Origin: Hyphomonadaceae bacterium
GTDB lineage: Bacteria; Pseudomonadota; Alphaproteobacteria; Caulobacterales; Aquidulcibacteraceae
Direction: 5' to 3'
Assembly (NCBI GenBank): GCA_021731005.1
Contig: JAKFYF010000057.1
Coordinates: forward strand, 1 to 35,353
DNA: 35,353 bases
Numbering within the stretch: position 1 is the stretch's first letter; every line of letters begins with the position of its first letter. Shown here piece after piece: positions 15,877 to 25,810 of this stretch. The notes under the pieces were generated by a model. The model was not told where the DNA came from. It did no database searches and worked only from the letters and a program-made list of their open reading frames with translations. Both the position numbers and the translations under genes were made by a program.

Positions 15877-18615
15877 GTGGATAACCGCCCCTCCCCCGCC
15901 CCGGACCTTGCCGCCGCCCGCGCCCTGGGCGGCGAAGAGGCGGTCAAGGCGTTGCTTGCAAAGACTTTATCGCGGGGCCGCATGGCTGCCAGGGCTCGCC
16001 TGGAGGCAGGCGAAGACGGGTTCGCCATCGCCCGCGCCCTCAGCGCCGAAACCGACGGCATCGTTAAAGCGCTGTACGAATATGCCGCAGCTTGTTTCGG
16101 CGGCGAGCCCGATCGCCTCGCGGTGGTCGCGGTGGGGGGCTATGGCCGGGGCGAACTGGCCCCGTTCTCGGACCTCGACCTGCTCTTCCTCAGGGGCAGA
16201 GCCGATTCTCCCTTCGCGGCGCATGTCGCCCAAACCATGCTCCATCTGCTTTGGGACCTCGGGCTCAAGGTCGGCCAAGCGTCGCGAACCATCGAGGACA
16301 ACCTCAAGCTCGCCCGCGACGACGCCACCATCCAAACCACGCTGCTGGAAGCGCGCTGCATCGCCGGCGACGCCGCGCTCGCGCAAATGCTGGAAACACG
16401 CTTCCGCAAGGAAGTGGCGAGCCGCGGCCACGCCGAATACATCGCCGCCAAATTGCAGGAGCGCGACGAGCGCCACGCCAGGCTTGGCGCCTCCCGCTAC
16501 ATGGTCGAGCCCAATCTGAAGGAGGGCAAAGGCGGCCTGCGCGATCTGCACACATTGTTCTGGATGGCGCGCCGCCGCTACGGCTTCGCCAATTCTCAAG
16601 AGTATCTCGACGCGGGCGTCTTCGCGCCCGACGATTTCGCCGCGTTCCGCCGCGCGCTGGTGTTCTTGTGGACCGTGCGCTGCCACCTGCACTTCATGAA
16701 GGAGCGCGCCGAGGAGCGGCTGACATTCGATGTACAGCCGGAGCTGGCGCGCCGCCTTGGCTACAAAGCGCGCGCCAGCGACAGCGCGGTTGAGCGTTTC
16801 ATGAAGCGCTATTTTCTGGCGGCCAAGGAAGTCGGCGCGCTGACCCGCGTGCTGTGCGCCAAGCTGGAGGCCGATCACACCAAGCGCCTCCCGCAGGGGC
16901 TGCGCCGCTTCCTGCCGGCGCCGCGCAGAAAGGACATTCCCGCCGCCGAAGGATTTCACATCGAGCAGGGACGGCTCAACATCGACGCACCGGCCGTGTT
17001 TGACGCGCCAGCCAATTTCATCCGTCTGTTCGAGATCGCCGAGAGCCGCGATCTCGACGTTCACCCCGCCGCGCTCGAGGCGGTCGCCAAGCGCGCGCGG
17101 CTCTCGCGGGAGAAATGGCGCAACGACGAGGGCGCGCACCGGGCATTTCTCAATATCCTGGCGTCGTCGCGCCACCCAGGCGCGGCGTTGAGGCTGATGA
17201 ACGACGCCGGCGTGCTCGGCCGTTTCATTCCCGAGTTCGGGCGCATCGTCGCGCGCATGCAATTCAACATGTATCACCACTACACGGTGGATGAGCACAC
17301 ATTGCAGGCCATCGACGTCATTTCCGAGATCGAGCGCGGCGAGCACAAGGAACACCATCCGCTGGCGACCTCGATTTTCCCCAAGATCATCAATCGCCAC
17401 GTGCTCTATCTCGCCATGCTCATGCACGACACCGGCAAGGGCGACGGCGACCAGCAGGTCGATGGCCAGAAAGCTGCGCTCGCGGCCAGCCATCGCCTCG
17501 GGCTGTCGCGCGAGGAGGCCGAGCTGGTCGGTTGGCTGGTGCGCCACCATCTGGTGATGAGCGAAACCGCCCAGAAGCGCGATATTTCCGACCCGCGCAC
17601 CGTGGCGCAATTCGCGAAGATCGTCGGTAATCTCGAACGGCTACGGCTTCTGCTGGTGCTGACTGTCGCTGACATGCGCGCGGTGGGGCCCGGCGTCTGG
17701 AACGATTGGAAAGGACAATTGCTGCGCGACCTCTACCGGTTGACCGAGGCGACCCTGCACGGCGGCCGCTCCGACGAAAAAGACGTGCGCGCGGTGCTGG
17801 GCGAAATTGCCGCGCAGGCAAAGGCGACTTTGTTCGCATGCATGCCGGAGGGGGACCCGCGCGGCGGTTGGCTAGAGGCGTTCGAAGACGGCTACTGGCT
17901 CAGCCATGACGCCGAAGCGCTGGCATGGCACGCTGGCGAACTCACAAAAGCGCGCCGCGAAGGCGCTGGCCCGCACGCCGCCGCGCGGCTGCGTCCGCAG
18001 CAGGGGGTAGCCGAGGTGCTGGTGTACGCGCCCGACCGCCCCGGCCTGTTCGCCAGCCTGGCGGCGGCGATTTCCGCCTGCGGCGCCAACATCGCCGGCG
18101 CGCGGGTCCACACCACCAAAGGCGGCGCGGCCTTCGACATTTTCCTTATTCAAACAACCAACCGCCGGCCGTTCGGCGAAGACCATCCGAGAGCGATGGA
18201 GGTCTTGTTGCAGAAACTGCGGCGCGCCGCGCTTGAGGACCAAGCGCCCCCGATCGCGCCTGGACCCTCGCGTCGCGCCGCGGCGTTCGCGGTCGAGCCC
18301 TGGGTGCGCATCGACAATGAACTGACGCCGGATGCGAGCATCATCGAAGCGTCGGGGCGCGACCGCTTGGGATTGCTCGCCGATCTGGCGAACGTCTGCG
18401 CGGAATCGAACATCTCCATCGTCAGCGCGCACATCGACACGGCAGGCGAGCGCGCGAGCGATGTGTTCTATGTGCAAGAACAAGGCGGCGGCCAGATTAC
18501 CAACGTGCGGCGCGGCGTCGCTTTACGCAACAAGCTGGAACAAGCCCTGCGCGGCGCCGAGCCCAGGCCGTCGGCAAACGAGCGCGGCTTGGACGCGCGC
18601 TCGACGGCGCCCTGA
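15877..18615 (+). CDS. glnD: [Protein-PII] uridylyltransferase / uridylyl-removing enzyme
   Basis: 912 aa from a GTG at 15877, with AGGAG 4-5 nt upstream. The nucleotidyltransferase site is GGYGRGELAPFSDLDLLFL (G88-Y89-G90, D99 and D101). A GlnE-like linker domain follows. The HD phosphohydrolase domain has H-D in LMHDTGKGDGDQQ (about residue 516) and a later RHHLV. Two C-terminal ACT domains (about 715-790 and 825-900; EVLVYAPDRPGLF and EASGRDRLGLLADL) sense glutamine. It uridylylates PII when nitrogen is limiting and removes the group when glutamine is high. murJ follows after 40 nt, likely in the same transcript. Confidence 0.97.
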   Translation: MDNRPSPAPDLAAARALGGEEAVKALLAKTLSRGRMAARARLEAGEDGFAIARALSAETDGIVKALYEYAAACFGGEPDRLAVVAVGGYGRGELAPFSDLDLLFLRGRADSPFAAHVAQTMLHLLWDLGLKVGQASRTIEDNLKLARDDATIQTTLLEARCIAGDAALAQMLETRFRKEVASRGHAEYIAAKLQERDERHARLGASRYMVEPNLKEGKGGLRDLHTLFWMARRRYGFANSQEYLDAGVFAPDDFAAFRRALVFLWTVRCHLHFMKERAEERLTFDVQPELARRLGYKARASDSAVERFMKRYFLAAKEVGALTRVLCAKLEADHTKRLPQGLRRFLPAPRRKDIPAAEGFHIEQGRLNIDAPAVFDAPANFIRLFEIAESRDLDVHPAALEAVAKRARLSREKWRNDEGAHRAFLNILASSRHPGAALRLMNDAGVLGRFIPEFGRIVARMQFNMYHHYTVDEHTLQAIDVISEIERGEHKEHHPLATSIFPKIINRHVLYLAMLMHDTGKGDGDQQVDGQKAALAASHRLGLSREEAELVGWLVRHHLVMSETAQKRDISDPRTVAQFAKIVGNLERLRLLLVLTVADMRAVGPGVWNDWKGQLLRDLYRLTEATLHGGRSDEKDVRAVLGEIAAQAKATLFACMPEGDPRGGWLEAFEDGYWLSHDAEALAWHAGELTKARREGAGPHAAARLRPQQGVAEVLVYAPDRPGLFASLAAAISACGANIAGARVHTTKGGAAFDIFLIQTTNRRPFGEDHPRAMEVLLQKLRRAALEDQAPPIAPGPSRRAAAFAVEPWVRIDNELTPDASIIEASGRDRLGLLADLANVCAESNISIVSAHIDTAGERASDVFYVQEQGGGQITNVRRGVALRNKLEQALRGAEPRPSANERGLDARSTAP

Positions 18616-18655
18616 GGGCGCGCTAGACAGCCAGCGCCGCCTCCAGGGGAATCGA

Positions 18656-20266
18656 TTGAGCCTTGCCCGCAACACGCTGGTGCAGACCAGCTTTACCCTG
18701 ATGAGCCGCGTGCTTGGTTATGCGCGCGATCGCGCGATCTCCAACATAATCGGCGCCAACCCGATCGGCGACGCCTTCGCCACCGCGCAGATGTTTCCAA
18801 ACTTGTTCCGCCGCATCTTCGCCGAAGGCGCGTTCAGCCAGGCGTTTGTGCCGGTCTATGCGCGCACCCAAAGGGAGCAGGGCGAGAATGTGGCCTCGGG
18901 CGTGGCGTCGCAGTCGTTTTCGGTGCTGCTGCTCGCCACCGTCGCCATCACCATCGCGGCGCAAATCGCGATGCCGTGGATCATGCTGGCGATCCACGGC
19001 GGCTATGCCGATCAGCCGCGTTACTTCAATTACGCCATCCTGCTGACGCAGATCACCATGCCGTATCTTGTGGGCATGTCCGCATCGGCGCTGTTTTCGG
19101 GCGTGCTGAACACGGCGGGACGGTTCGCGCTTTCGGCGGCGGCGCCAATTTTCCTTAATCTCTGCATTCTCGCCGCGGTGCTGCCGGCGCCCGATTCAAG
19201 CACGGCCGCGCTTTGGGGCGCCATCGCCATCGCCATCGCCGGGATCGGCCAAGCGGCGTTGCTTTATTGGGGTTGCCGGCATTTGGGGGTGCGCATCGGT
19301 TTTCGCGCGCCCGCGCTCACCCCTGACGTGAAACGCATTCTGGTGCTGATGGGCCCTGCTGTGTTCGCTGGCTCGGCGACGCAGATCAATGTCTTCGTCA
19401 GCCAGGCGCTGGCCTCGTTCGAGCAGGGGGCGAAGTCCTGGCTCTATGCGGCCGACCGCCTGTACCAATTGCCGCTTGGGCTGATCGGGGTGGCCATCGG
19501 GGTCGCGCTGCTGCCGCGTCTCTCTCGCGCCGTCGCTTCCGCCGATACGCAGGATGAAGGCCGCGCGCTCGATGAAGCGGTGGCGCTATCGATGGCGTTC
19601 ACCTTGCCGGCGGCGGCTGCGTTCCTGGTCGCGCCCTACGTGTTGATGCACGGCTTCTGGACCGGGGGGCAATTCAGCGACGCCGATGCGCGCGCGACCG
19701 CGGCAGCGCTGTTCCATTATGGCTGGGGCGTTCCGGCGTTTGTGCTGACGCGGATTCTGGCGCCGCCGTTTTTCGCACGCCAGGACACGCGCCGTCCGAT
19801 GGCGTTTGCGCTGGCGAGCGTGGCGGCAAACGTCGTGCTCGGCGTGAGTTTCTTCTTCGGGCTGCGCGCGCTGGGCGGGCATGGATATGTGGGCCTCGCC
19901 ATCGCCACCTCGGCGGCGGCGTGGGTGAACGTGATCCTGCTCGCCGGTGCGCTGCTGCGGGAGCGCACCTGGGCGCCGGACCGCGCCGTCTGGTCGCGGC
20001 TCGGGCGCATCGGGATCGCCACGCTCGTGATGGCAGCCGCGGTCTGGGCGACGACGCCGTTCTATCCCGCAATCAATGCGCGGTTCTCGGAACTCCCCGT
20101 GGTTGGCGTCGCCGGCAAGGAATTGGCCACCTTGGTCATTTGCCTCGCCGGCTTCATTCTGTTTGCGATCGCAGCTTTTGCGTTGCGCGCGGTCACCCTG
20201 GGCGAAATCCGCGGCGCGCTTCGGCGTGAGCCGGGAAGCGCCTTGCCGCCGAATGCCGAGCCCTGA
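18656..20266 (+). CDS. murJ: Lipid II flippase MurJ (MviN)
   Basis: 536 aa. The frame is open far upstream, but the conserved N-terminus [29 protein letters not shown] begins at a TTG (18656) with AGGGGA 5-6 nt before it, so TTG is the start. About 14 membrane helices are evident. Family motifs include [18 protein letters not shown] (MurJ-specific arginines) and [22 protein letters not shown]. MurJ moves lipid-linked peptidoglycan precursor across the inner membrane. It sits between glnD and trpS, an order I recall from Caulobacter relatives; trpS starts 13 nt after its stop. Confidence 0.96.
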   Translation: MSLARNTLVQTSFTLMSRVLGYARDRAISNIIGANPIGDAFATAQMFPNLFRRIFAEGAFSQAFVPVYARTQREQGENVASGVASQSFSVLLLATVAITIAAQIAMPWIMLAIHGGYADQPRYFNYAILLTQITMPYLVGMSASALFSGVLNTAGRFALSAAAPIFLNLCILAAVLPAPDSSTAALWGAIAIAIAGIGQAALLYWGCRHLGVRIGFRAPALTPDVKRILVLMGPAVFAGSATQINVFVSQALASFEQGAKSWLYAADRLYQLPLGLIGVAIGVALLPRLSRAVASADTQDEGRALDEAVALSMAFTLPAAAAFLVAPYVLMHGFWTGGQFSDADARATAAALFHYGWGVPAFVLTRILAPPFFARQDTRRPMAFALASVAANVVLGVSFFFGLRALGGHGYVGLAIATSAAAWVNVILLAGALLRERTWAPDRAVWSRLGRIGIATLVMAAAVWATTPFYPAINARFSELPVVGVAGKELATLVICLAGFILFAIAAFALRAVTLGEIRGALRREPGSALPPNAEP

Positions 20267-20279
20267 TAGGGACGCCGCC

Positions 20280-21314
20280 ATGACCGACGTTCCTCCTCCC
20301 GCCTATGCCGGCCCGCAACGCGTGTTCTCTGGCATGCAGCCCACCAATGGCTTGCATCTCGGCAATTATCTTGGCGCGCTGCAGAAATTCGTCGCGCTGC
20401 AGCACAAGTACGAGTGCATCTATTGCGTCGTCGATCTGCACGCGATCACGGCGGGGCCGGACCCGAAAGAACTCGCCGCGAAAACACGCGAAGTGGCCGC
20501 GGCCTACATCGCCGCCGGCGTCGATCCCAAGCGTTCGATCATTTTCGTGCAATCGGCGGTGCGCGAGCATTCCGAGCTCGCCTGGGTGCTCAACTGCGTC
20601 GCCCGCATGGGCTGGCTCGAGCGCATGACCCAGTTCAAGGACAAGGCCGGCGCGCACAGCGAGCGCATGTCTGTTGGATTGTTCGATTATCCGGTGCTGC
20701 AGGCGGCGGATATTTTGTTGTACAAAGCCACGCACGTGCCGGTGGGCGAGGACCAGAAGCAGCACCTGGAGCTTTCGCGCGACATCGCCCAGAAGTTCAA
20801 CAACGATTACGAAGCCCCCGGCTTCTTCCCGCTGCCCGAGCCGCTCATTCAAGGTCCCGGCGCACGCATCATGAGCCTGCGCGACGGAACCAAGAAAATG
20901 TCGAAATCCGATCCCTCTGACATGACCCGCATCAATCTCACCGACGATGCCGATGCAATCATGAGCAAGATCAAGAAGGCCACCACCGATCCGCTGCCGC
21001 TGCCGGAAAGCACCGAGGGCCTGAAGGGCAGGCCAGAAGTGGAAAACCTGGTTGGCATCTACGCCGCTGTGAGCGAACGCGCCGTCGAGGATGTGCTGGC
21101 CGAGTTCGGCGGCAAGGGTTTCGGCGTGTTCAAGCCCGCGCTGGCGGAAGCGCTCGCCGCCAAACTCGCCCCCATCGCCGCCGAAATGCGCCGCCTCAAC
21201 GCCGATCCGGGAGCGCTGGATGCAATCCTGCGCGACGGCGCGGCTCGCGCCCGCGCGATTGCCGCGCCGATCATGGCGGAGGTGCGCGAGCGGGTGGGGT
21301 TTTGGAGAGCGTAA
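20280..21314 (+). CDS. trpS: Tryptophanyl-tRNA synthetase
   Basis: 344 aa from the ATG at 20280 ([20 protein letters not shown]); the open frame extends upstream into murJ but the family start is here, with AGGGA upstream. The class I HIGH-type motif is [12 protein letters not shown] and the KMSKS loop is [10 protein letters not shown] (about residue 205). It charges tRNA-Trp with tryptophan and ATP. Length is normal for bacterial TrpRS. Confidence 0.97.
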   Translation: MTDVPPPAYAGPQRVFSGMQPTNGLHLGNYLGALQKFVALQHKYECIYCVVDLHAITAGPDPKELAAKTREVAAAYIAAGVDPKRSIIFVQSAVREHSELAWVLNCVARMGWLERMTQFKDKAGAHSERMSVGLFDYPVLQAADILLYKATHVPVGEDQKQHLELSRDIAQKFNNDYEAPGFFPLPEPLIQGPGARIMSLRDGTKKMSKSDPSDMTRINLTDDADAIMSKIKKATTDPLPLPESTEGLKGRPEVENLVGIYAAVSERAVEDVLAEFGGKGFGVFKPALAEALAAKLAPIAAEMRRLNADPGALDAILRDGAARARAIAAPIMAEVRERVGFWRA

Positions 21315-21356
21315 GAGTTGCCGGCGAGGGCGCTGGCGGTCCATACAGGGCGCTCC

Positions 21357-21854
21357 ATGACCACCCCCTTCGCCATCCTCGTCGTCGCTGACGAGAGCGA
21401 TGAGTTCCCGCTCGCACTCACCTACGCCGGCCTGATCGCCAAGCGCACTGGCGCGCGGCTGGTCATGTTGCGGGTGATCGAGCCGACCGATCCCGCGCCC
21501 TGGGCCTCGATCACCGAGGAAATGCGCCGGCAGGCCCAGTCCTCGGCGGAATCGCTGACCCAGCGTTTCGCGGCGGAGGTCTGGGCCGAGTGCGGCATCA
21601 CCGCCGAGCCGGTGCTGCGGGAGGGGGATCTGAAGCCCGAGCTGCGCAAGCTGCTGGAGGAGGATCGCTCGATCAAACTGCTGGTGCTGGCGTCGGAGGC
21701 GGGCCCCCGCGGGCCTGGCCCGCTGGTGGCGCAATTGGGCAAAAGCGCGGGCCTCGGCGGGCGGGCGGTGCCTGTTATGGTGGTGCCGGGCGCGCTCACC
21801 CGCGCCGAGATCCGCGCCCTGGCCTTGCCGCTCAACCTTGACCCTGCCGGGTGA
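21357..21854 (+). CDS. Universal stress protein (UspA family)
   Basis: 165 aa from the ATG at 21357, with AGGG upstream; a TTG 39 nt earlier is in frame but adds a non-conserved stretch. The start TTPFAILVVADESDEFPLAL is the alpha/beta Usp fold's first strand and helix. The C-terminal part (PVMVVPGALTRAE) contains the last strand, but the ATP-binding G-x2-G-x9-G-S/T pattern is not clear (QLGKSAGLGGRAVPV), so ATP binding is uncertain. The role is stress survival in general; no specific target is visible. It lies 18 nt before the Nfu gene. Confidence 0.85.
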   Translation: MTTPFAILVVADESDEFPLALTYAGLIAKRTGARLVMLRVIEPTDPAPWASITEEMRRQAQSSAESLTQRFAAEVWAECGITAEPVLREGDLKPELRKLLEEDRSIKLLVLASEAGPRGPGPLVAQLGKSAGLGGRAVPVMVVPGALTRAEIRALALPLNLDPAG

Positions 21855-21872
21855 AAGGGCCACCTCGGCCAC

Positions 21873-22454
21873 ATGTTCATTCAGACCGAATCCACGCCCA
21901 ATCCACGGACGCTGAAATTTCTGCCCGGGCGCGACGTGCTTGGCCCAAATGAGCGCGGAGCCGGAGGGCGCGATTTCAGCGGAGCTGGCGCGGCGAATGT
22001 CTCGCCGTTGGCGCGGAGTTTGTTCGCGGTGGAGGGTGTCGAGCGCGTCTATCTCGGCGGCGATTTTCTCACTATCACCAAGGCCGACGGGATCGAGTGG
22101 CCGCATCTGAAGCCACACGTGCTGGCCGCGATCATGGATCACTTCATGTCGGGCGCGCCCGCGCTTGACGAGGAGGGCGCGCGCGAGGAGACCGAGATCG
22201 TCTACGAAGGCGAGGCCGCAGGCATCGTCAAGGAGATCAAGGAAATCATCGAAGCGCGGGTGCGGCCAGCGGTGGCGCGCGATGGCGGCGACATCACCTT
22301 CCATTCCTGGGAGCATGAAACCGGCATAGTGCGCCTCACCATGAAAGGCTCGTGCGCGGGTTGCCCGTCCTCAACGCTAACGCTGAAGCAGGGCATCGAG
22401 AACATGCTGAAGCATTACGTGCCGGAAGTGAACGCGGTGGAGCAGGTGGTTTAG
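21873..22454 (+). CDS. Nfu-type iron-sulfur cluster scaffold/carrier
   Basis: 193 aa. The N-terminal Nfu domain (MFIQTESTPNPRTLKFLPGR) and C-terminal NifU domain with C161-x2-C164 (GSCAGCPSS) match the alphaproteobacterial and mitochondrial NFU1 layout. The pair of cysteines in a dimer bridges a [4Fe-4S] cluster delivered to target enzymes such as lipoyl synthase; MiaB, encoded downstream, is another 4Fe-4S protein. Spacing suggests co-transcription with the stress-protein gene. Confidence 0.95.
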   Translation: MFIQTESTPNPRTLKFLPGRDVLGPNERGAGGRDFSGAGAANVSPLARSLFAVEGVERVYLGGDFLTITKADGIEWPHLKPHVLAAIMDHFMSGAPALDEEGAREETEIVYEGEAAGIVKEIKEIIEARVRPAVARDGGDITFHSWEHETGIVRLTMKGSCAGCPSSTLTLKQGIENMLKHYVPEVNAVEQVV

Positions 22455-22524
22455 CGTGGGCTCTCGAGGTTAGTGTACGCCTCTCCTGCCGCCATCCTCG
22501 GGAGCAGGGTGGCTGCCAAAAAAA

Positions 22525-22543
22525 TGTTCCCTCATTGGGAACA
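22525..22543. promoter_or_regulatory. Symmetric operator-like site upstream of the small unknown gene
   Basis: TGTTCCC (22525-22531) and GGGAACA (22537-22543) are perfect 7-bp inverted arms with a 5-nt spacer, 62 bp before the ATG at 22605. A second small inverted repeat GTGCG-TTTGG-CGCAC lies at 22564-22578. The size suits a dimeric helix-turn-helix repressor. The regulator is unknown, since the gene itself shows no DNA-binding motif. Confidence 0.5.
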
Positions 22544-22604
22544 ATCCAAAGATTCGTGGTATTGTGCGTTTGGCGCACCGGACTTGCGCCGGAAGCGAGT
22601 CGCA

Positions 22605-22943
22605 ATGGATACTCTCACACTCCAGGATCAGGACGAGGATTTGTATCTGATGTCGAACGTGCAACCTGCCGAAAGCGGATTGCCGTTCCTCGCCTACATT
22701 TCCGAGCGGCAGGGCCAACATGATGTTCGAGTCAAGCTGGCCTACAAGGCGCCGAACTGGATCGCCACCGTCACGGTTCGACCGACAGTGGAAGTCGTTG
22801 TGGGCCAATTGAGCGGGCGCGATCTCGACCTGGTTCGTCGGTGGATAGAACTGAACAAGGACATTATCATCGCCCATTGGGAAGGTCAGATGCCGTCGTC
22901 GCGAGATGTCCTGAACGCCCTTAAGCCGTTGCCGAAAGTCTGA
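22605..22943 (+). CDS. Small unknown protein, C-terminus DUF4160-like
   Basis: 112 aa from the ATG at 22605 (GGAAGCGAG upstream); an alternative ATG at 22650 (MSNVQPAESGLPFLAYIS) is also well placed after AGGACGAGG. The C-terminal half reads GQLSGRDLDLVRRWIELNKD then HWEGQMPSSRDVLNALKPL. That is the strand-helix-helix pattern of DUF4160-type proteins, often found in small two-gene modules. No partner gene is present: nfu precedes and tsaB follows within 4 nt. Composition is slightly less GC-rich than its neighbours. Function unknown. Confidence 0.72.
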   Translation: MDTLTLQDQDEDLYLMSNVQPAESGLPFLAYISERQGQHDVRVKLAYKAPNWIATVTVRPTVEVVVGQLSGRDLDLVRRWIELNKDIIIAHWEGQMPSSRDVLNALKPLPKV

Positions 22944-22946
22944 GCG

Positions 22947-23540
22947 CTGCTCGTCCTCGCCATCGATACAAGCCTGGATGCTTGCTCGGCCGCGCTTGCG
23001 CGCGGAGCGGACACGCTCACCGCGAAAAGCGAAACCATGCAGCGCGGCCAGGCCGAGCGCCTGGCGCCCATGGTGCGCGAAATCATGGATGAGGCGAGCA
23101 TCGCCTTCGCCGCGCTTGACCGCATCGCGGTGACCAAGGGCCCGGGTTCGTTCACCGGCGTGCGCGTGGGCTTGTCGTTCGCGCGCGCGCTAGCGCTGGC
23201 ACTGGGCAAGCCGTGTGTCGGCGTTTCGACGCTAGAGGCGCTGGCACTTGGCGAAGCCGAAACCGGCCTGCGCGCGGCCCTGATCGAAACGCCGGGTGCG
23301 TCATACTTAGCGCTCTACGAGGACGGCGTCCCGCTGATCGCGCCAACGCCGATAGAGCGCGGCGAACACGACGCGATCATCGCGCAGGCGGCGAAGGGAA
23401 GGGCGGTCACGCTGGTGCGCCCGAATGTCGATGTCGCCGCGTTGGCGCGCCGCGCCGGGCGCCTCGACCCGGCATGCTACCCGCCGGATCCCATGTATCT
23501 GCGCGCCCCGCATGTGAAGCTTCCAGGCGGCGGCCCATGA
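22947..23540 (+). CDS. tsaB: tRNA threonylcarbamoyladenosine biosynthesis protein TsaB, likely CTG start
   Basis: 197 aa if translation starts at CTG 22947, which gives (M)LVLAIDTSLDACSAALA, the invariant TsaB N-terminus. In this frame the only ATG (23037) would remove 30 residues including the DTS motif, and no GTG or TTG lies between. The stop of the preceding gene (22941-22943) is in this same frame, so nothing longer is possible. GPGSFTGVRVGLSFARALA is the family signature. TsaB partners TsaD and TsaE to make the t6A modification at position 37 of ANN-decoding tRNAs. Its stop overlaps the rimI start (ATGA). Confidence 0.88.
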   Translation: MLVLAIDTSLDACSAALARGADTLTAKSETMQRGQAERLAPMVREIMDEASIAFAALDRIAVTKGPGSFTGVRVGLSFARALALALGKPCVGVSTLEALALGEAETGLRAALIETPGASYLALYEDGVPLIAPTPIERGEHDAIIAQAAKGRAVTLVRPNVDVAALARRAGRLDPACYPPDPMYLRAPHVKLPGGGP

Positions 23541-23965
23541 TCGCGCAAGTTGGCGCGGAAGCATGCGAGGCGTTAGCCGCGATCCACGCCGAGGCATTTC
23601 CGCGGGCGTGGAGCGCGGCGGAGTTTGAAAGGCTGCTCGCCAATCCCGCCGCGTTCGCGCTCACCGATGGCGACGGGCAGGGCTTTGTGCTCGCCTGGGC
23701 GGCGGCGGGCGAAGCGGAGATACTGACGCTCGCGGTTGCGCCCAGCGCAAGCCGGCGGGGGCTGGGCGCGGCGCTCGTGAAGGAAGCCGCCGCGTTGGCG
23801 CACGCCCGCGGCGCAGTCGCGATGCATCTTGAGGTCGCCGCCGATAACCCGGCGGCGTGCGCCCTCTACGCAAAGCTTGGTTTCGTCCAAACCGGTTCGA
23901 GGCCCGGTTATTACGCAGAGGGTGGCGCTGACGCTCTTGTCATGGCCCGCGTTTTGCCCTTGTGA
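23537..23965 (+). CDS. rimI: GNAT acetyltransferase, RimI type
   Basis: 142 aa from the ATG at 23537, overlapping the tsaB stop by 4 nt. The GNAT fold shows ILTLAVAPSASRRGLGAALV, where R-R-G-L-G-A is the acetyl-CoA pyrophosphate loop, followed by HLEVAADNPAACALYAKLGF and a final GYYAEGGADALVMAR. RimI acetylates the N-terminus of ribosomal protein bS18. The tsaB-rimI pairing is common in bacteria and supports the assignment. Confidence 0.93.
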   Translation: MIAQVGAEACEALAAIHAEAFPRAWSAAEFERLLANPAAFALTDGDGQGFVLAWAAAGEAEILTLAVAPSASRRGLGAALVKEAAALAHARGAVAMHLEVAADNPAACALYAKLGFVQTGSRPGYYAEGGADALVMARVLPL

Positions 23966-24035
23966 GCGCCGCCATGACGCAAGCGGTGAGTGGACTTTGC
24001 GCGATGGAAAACGTATGCCTCCGGCCGAGGAGTGC

Positions 24036-24458
24036 ATGGACCGCATCGAGAAACTCTGCGCCGAGCGCGGCATGCGCATGACCGAGCAGCGTCGCGTCAT
24101 CGCGCGCGTGATTTCGGCGAGCCATGATCACCCCGACGTGGAGGAATTGCATCGCCGGTCCGCCGCGGTCGACGCCGGCATTTCCATCGCCACGGTGTAC
24201 CGCACAGTGCGCTTGTTCGAGGAGGCGGGCATTCTGGAGCGGCACGATTTTCGCGATGGGCGTTCGCGCTACGAAGAAACGCCCAACCAGCACCACGATC
24301 ATCTGATCGACACCAAGTCCGGCCAGGTGATCGAGTTCGTCGATCCCGAGATCGAGCGCCTGCAGCAGGAAATCGCGCGCCGGCTGGGCTACCGGCTCGT
24401 CGACCACCGCCTGGAACTCTACGGCGTGCCGCTCGACGACAAGGCCAAGAAGCGCTGA
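24036..24458 (+). CDS. fur: Fur-family metal-responsive repressor
   Basis: 140 aa from the ATG at 24036 ([20 protein letters not shown]); an ATG at 24015 would add seven residues. The winged helix ([33 protein letters not shown]) is followed by the metal site HHDHLID and the dimerisation domain, ending with the common tail [14 protein letters not shown]. In alphaproteobacteria Fur proteins sense iron or manganese, so the metal is left open. The start sits 70 nt after rimI and the stop overlaps the miaB ATG by one base, so fur lies inside the operon. No second, Irr-like motif is seen. Confidence 0.94.
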   Translation: MDRIEKLCAERGMRMTEQRRVIARVISASHDHPDVEELHRRSAAVDAGISIATVYRTVRLFEEAGILERHDFRDGRSRYEETPNQHHDHLIDTKSGQVIEFVDPEIERLQQEIARRLGYRLVDHRLELYGVPLDDKAKKR

Positions 24459-25810
24459 TGGACGACCCCGCCAAGCCCGCGCTGAAACGGGTCTTCATCG
24501 AGACCTATGGCTGCCAGATGAACGTCTATGACAGCGAGCGCATGCGCGACGTGCTGGCGCCGCTGGGATACGCCGTCGCGCCAAAGCCCGATGACGCCGA
24601 TCTCGTCATTCTCAACACCTGCCACATTCGCGAGAAGGCGACGGAGAAAGTCTATTCCGAGATCGGCCGCTTGCGCGTCCACAAGGAGCGCCGCGCTGGC
24701 GAGGGCAAGACGACCACCATCGCCATAGCCGGCTGCGTCGCCCAGGCCGAGGGCGAGGAAATCCTCCGGCGCGCGCCCGCGGTCGACTTGGTGGTGGGCC
24801 CGCAGGCCTATCACCGGCTGCCGGAGCTGATCGCGCGCGCCGCGCGAAAGACGGGGGACCGCCTCGCCGCGGACTTTACCGCGCAGGGAAAGTTCGACGC
24901 GCTGCCGGCGCGCGCGCCGGACGGCGTCACGGCCTTTCTTTCGGTGCAGGAGGGCTGCGACAAATTCTGCACCTTCTGCGTCGTGCCGTACACGCGCGGC
25001 GCTGAGTTTTCGCGCCCGGCCGCCGATGTGCTGGCGGAGGCGCAAGCGCTGGTCGATCGCGGCGTGCGCGAGATCACGCTGCTGGGGCAAAACGTCAACG
25101 CCTATCATAGCGAGGGCGGCGACGGGCTGGCAGGCTTGCTTGAGCGCCTCGCGCGCATCCCGGAATTGGCGCGGCTGCGTTACATGACCTCGCATCCGCT
25201 CGAAGTGACGCAGGATTTGATTTCGCTGCATGGGGCCGAGCCGAAACTCATGCCGTTCCTGCACCTGCCGGTGCAATCGGGTTCCGATCGCATCTTGAAA
25301 GCCATGAACCGCAAGCACGACGTCGTCCATTATCATGACATTGTCGCGCGGCTGAGGCGCGCGCGGCCCGATATTGCGCTGTCCACCGATTTTATCGTCG
25401 GGTTTCCCGGCGAGAGCGACCAGGATTTCGAGGCGACCATGGAACTGGCGCGCGAGGTGGGCTTTGCCTCGGCGTTCTCGTTCAAATATTCCCCGCGCCC
25501 GGGCACTCCGGCGGCGTTGATGCACGGTCAAGTCGGTGACAGCGTAAAGAGCGAGCGACTGGCGCGCCTGCAAGAATTGCTGGGCGGGCAGCAGCGCGCG
25601 TTCAATGCCGGCAAGATCGGTCTCTCGCTTCCAGTGCTGGTGACCGGCAAGGGGCGCGTGGCGGGGCAAAAGCATGGCCGCACGCCTTACCTGCAATCGG
25701 TGCACTTTGCGGATGAAACCGCTCGCGATGGAGACATCGTGTCGTTGCGAATCAAGGCGGCGTCGCAGAATTCGTTGACCGGCGAGCGCGCTGCGCAGGA
25801 GGCCGCGTGA
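24458..25810 (+). CDS. miaB: tRNA-2-methylthio-N6-dimethylallyladenosine synthase MiaB
   Basis: 450 aa. The N-terminal UPF0004 domain has C19 (TYGCQMN) and the NTCHIREKA cysteine for the auxiliary cluster. The radical SAM triad is C167-x3-C171-x2-C174 ([17 protein letters not shown]). A C-terminal TRAM domain follows (PVLVTGKGR...[10 protein letters not shown]). It adds a methylthio group to i6A37 in tRNAs reading UNN codons. The start overlaps the fur stop (TGATG), and its own stop overlaps the GTG of phoH by 4 nt. Confidence 0.97.
   Translation: MDDPAKPALKRVFIETYGCQMNVYDSERMRDVLAPLGYAVAPKPDDADLVILNTCHIREKATEKVYSEIGRLRVHKERRAGEGKTTTIAIAGCVAQAEGEEILRRAPAVDLVVGPQAYHRLPELIARAARKTGDRLAADFTAQGKFDALPARAPDGVTAFLSVQEGCDKFCTFCVVPYTRGAEFSRPAADVLAEAQALVDRGVREITLLGQNVNAYHSEGGDGLAGLLERLARIPELARLRYMTSHPLEVTQDLISLHGAEPKLMPFLHLPVQSGSDRILKAMNRKHDVVHYHDIVARLRRARPDIALSTDFIVGFPGESDQDFEATMELAREVGFASAFSFKYSPRPGTPAALMHGQVGDSVKSERLARLQELLGGQQRAFNAGKIGLSLPVLVTGKGRVAGQKHGRTPYLQSVHFADETARDGDIVSLRIKAASQNSLTGERAAQEAA

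Noticed and set aside
15967-17610. 547-codon minus-strand open frame
   Set aside because: It mirrors glnD, whose motifs are complete on the plus strand.
20193-22316. 707-codon minus-strand open frame
   Set aside because: It spans trpS, the stress protein and nfu on the opposite strand; no conserved motif of its own.
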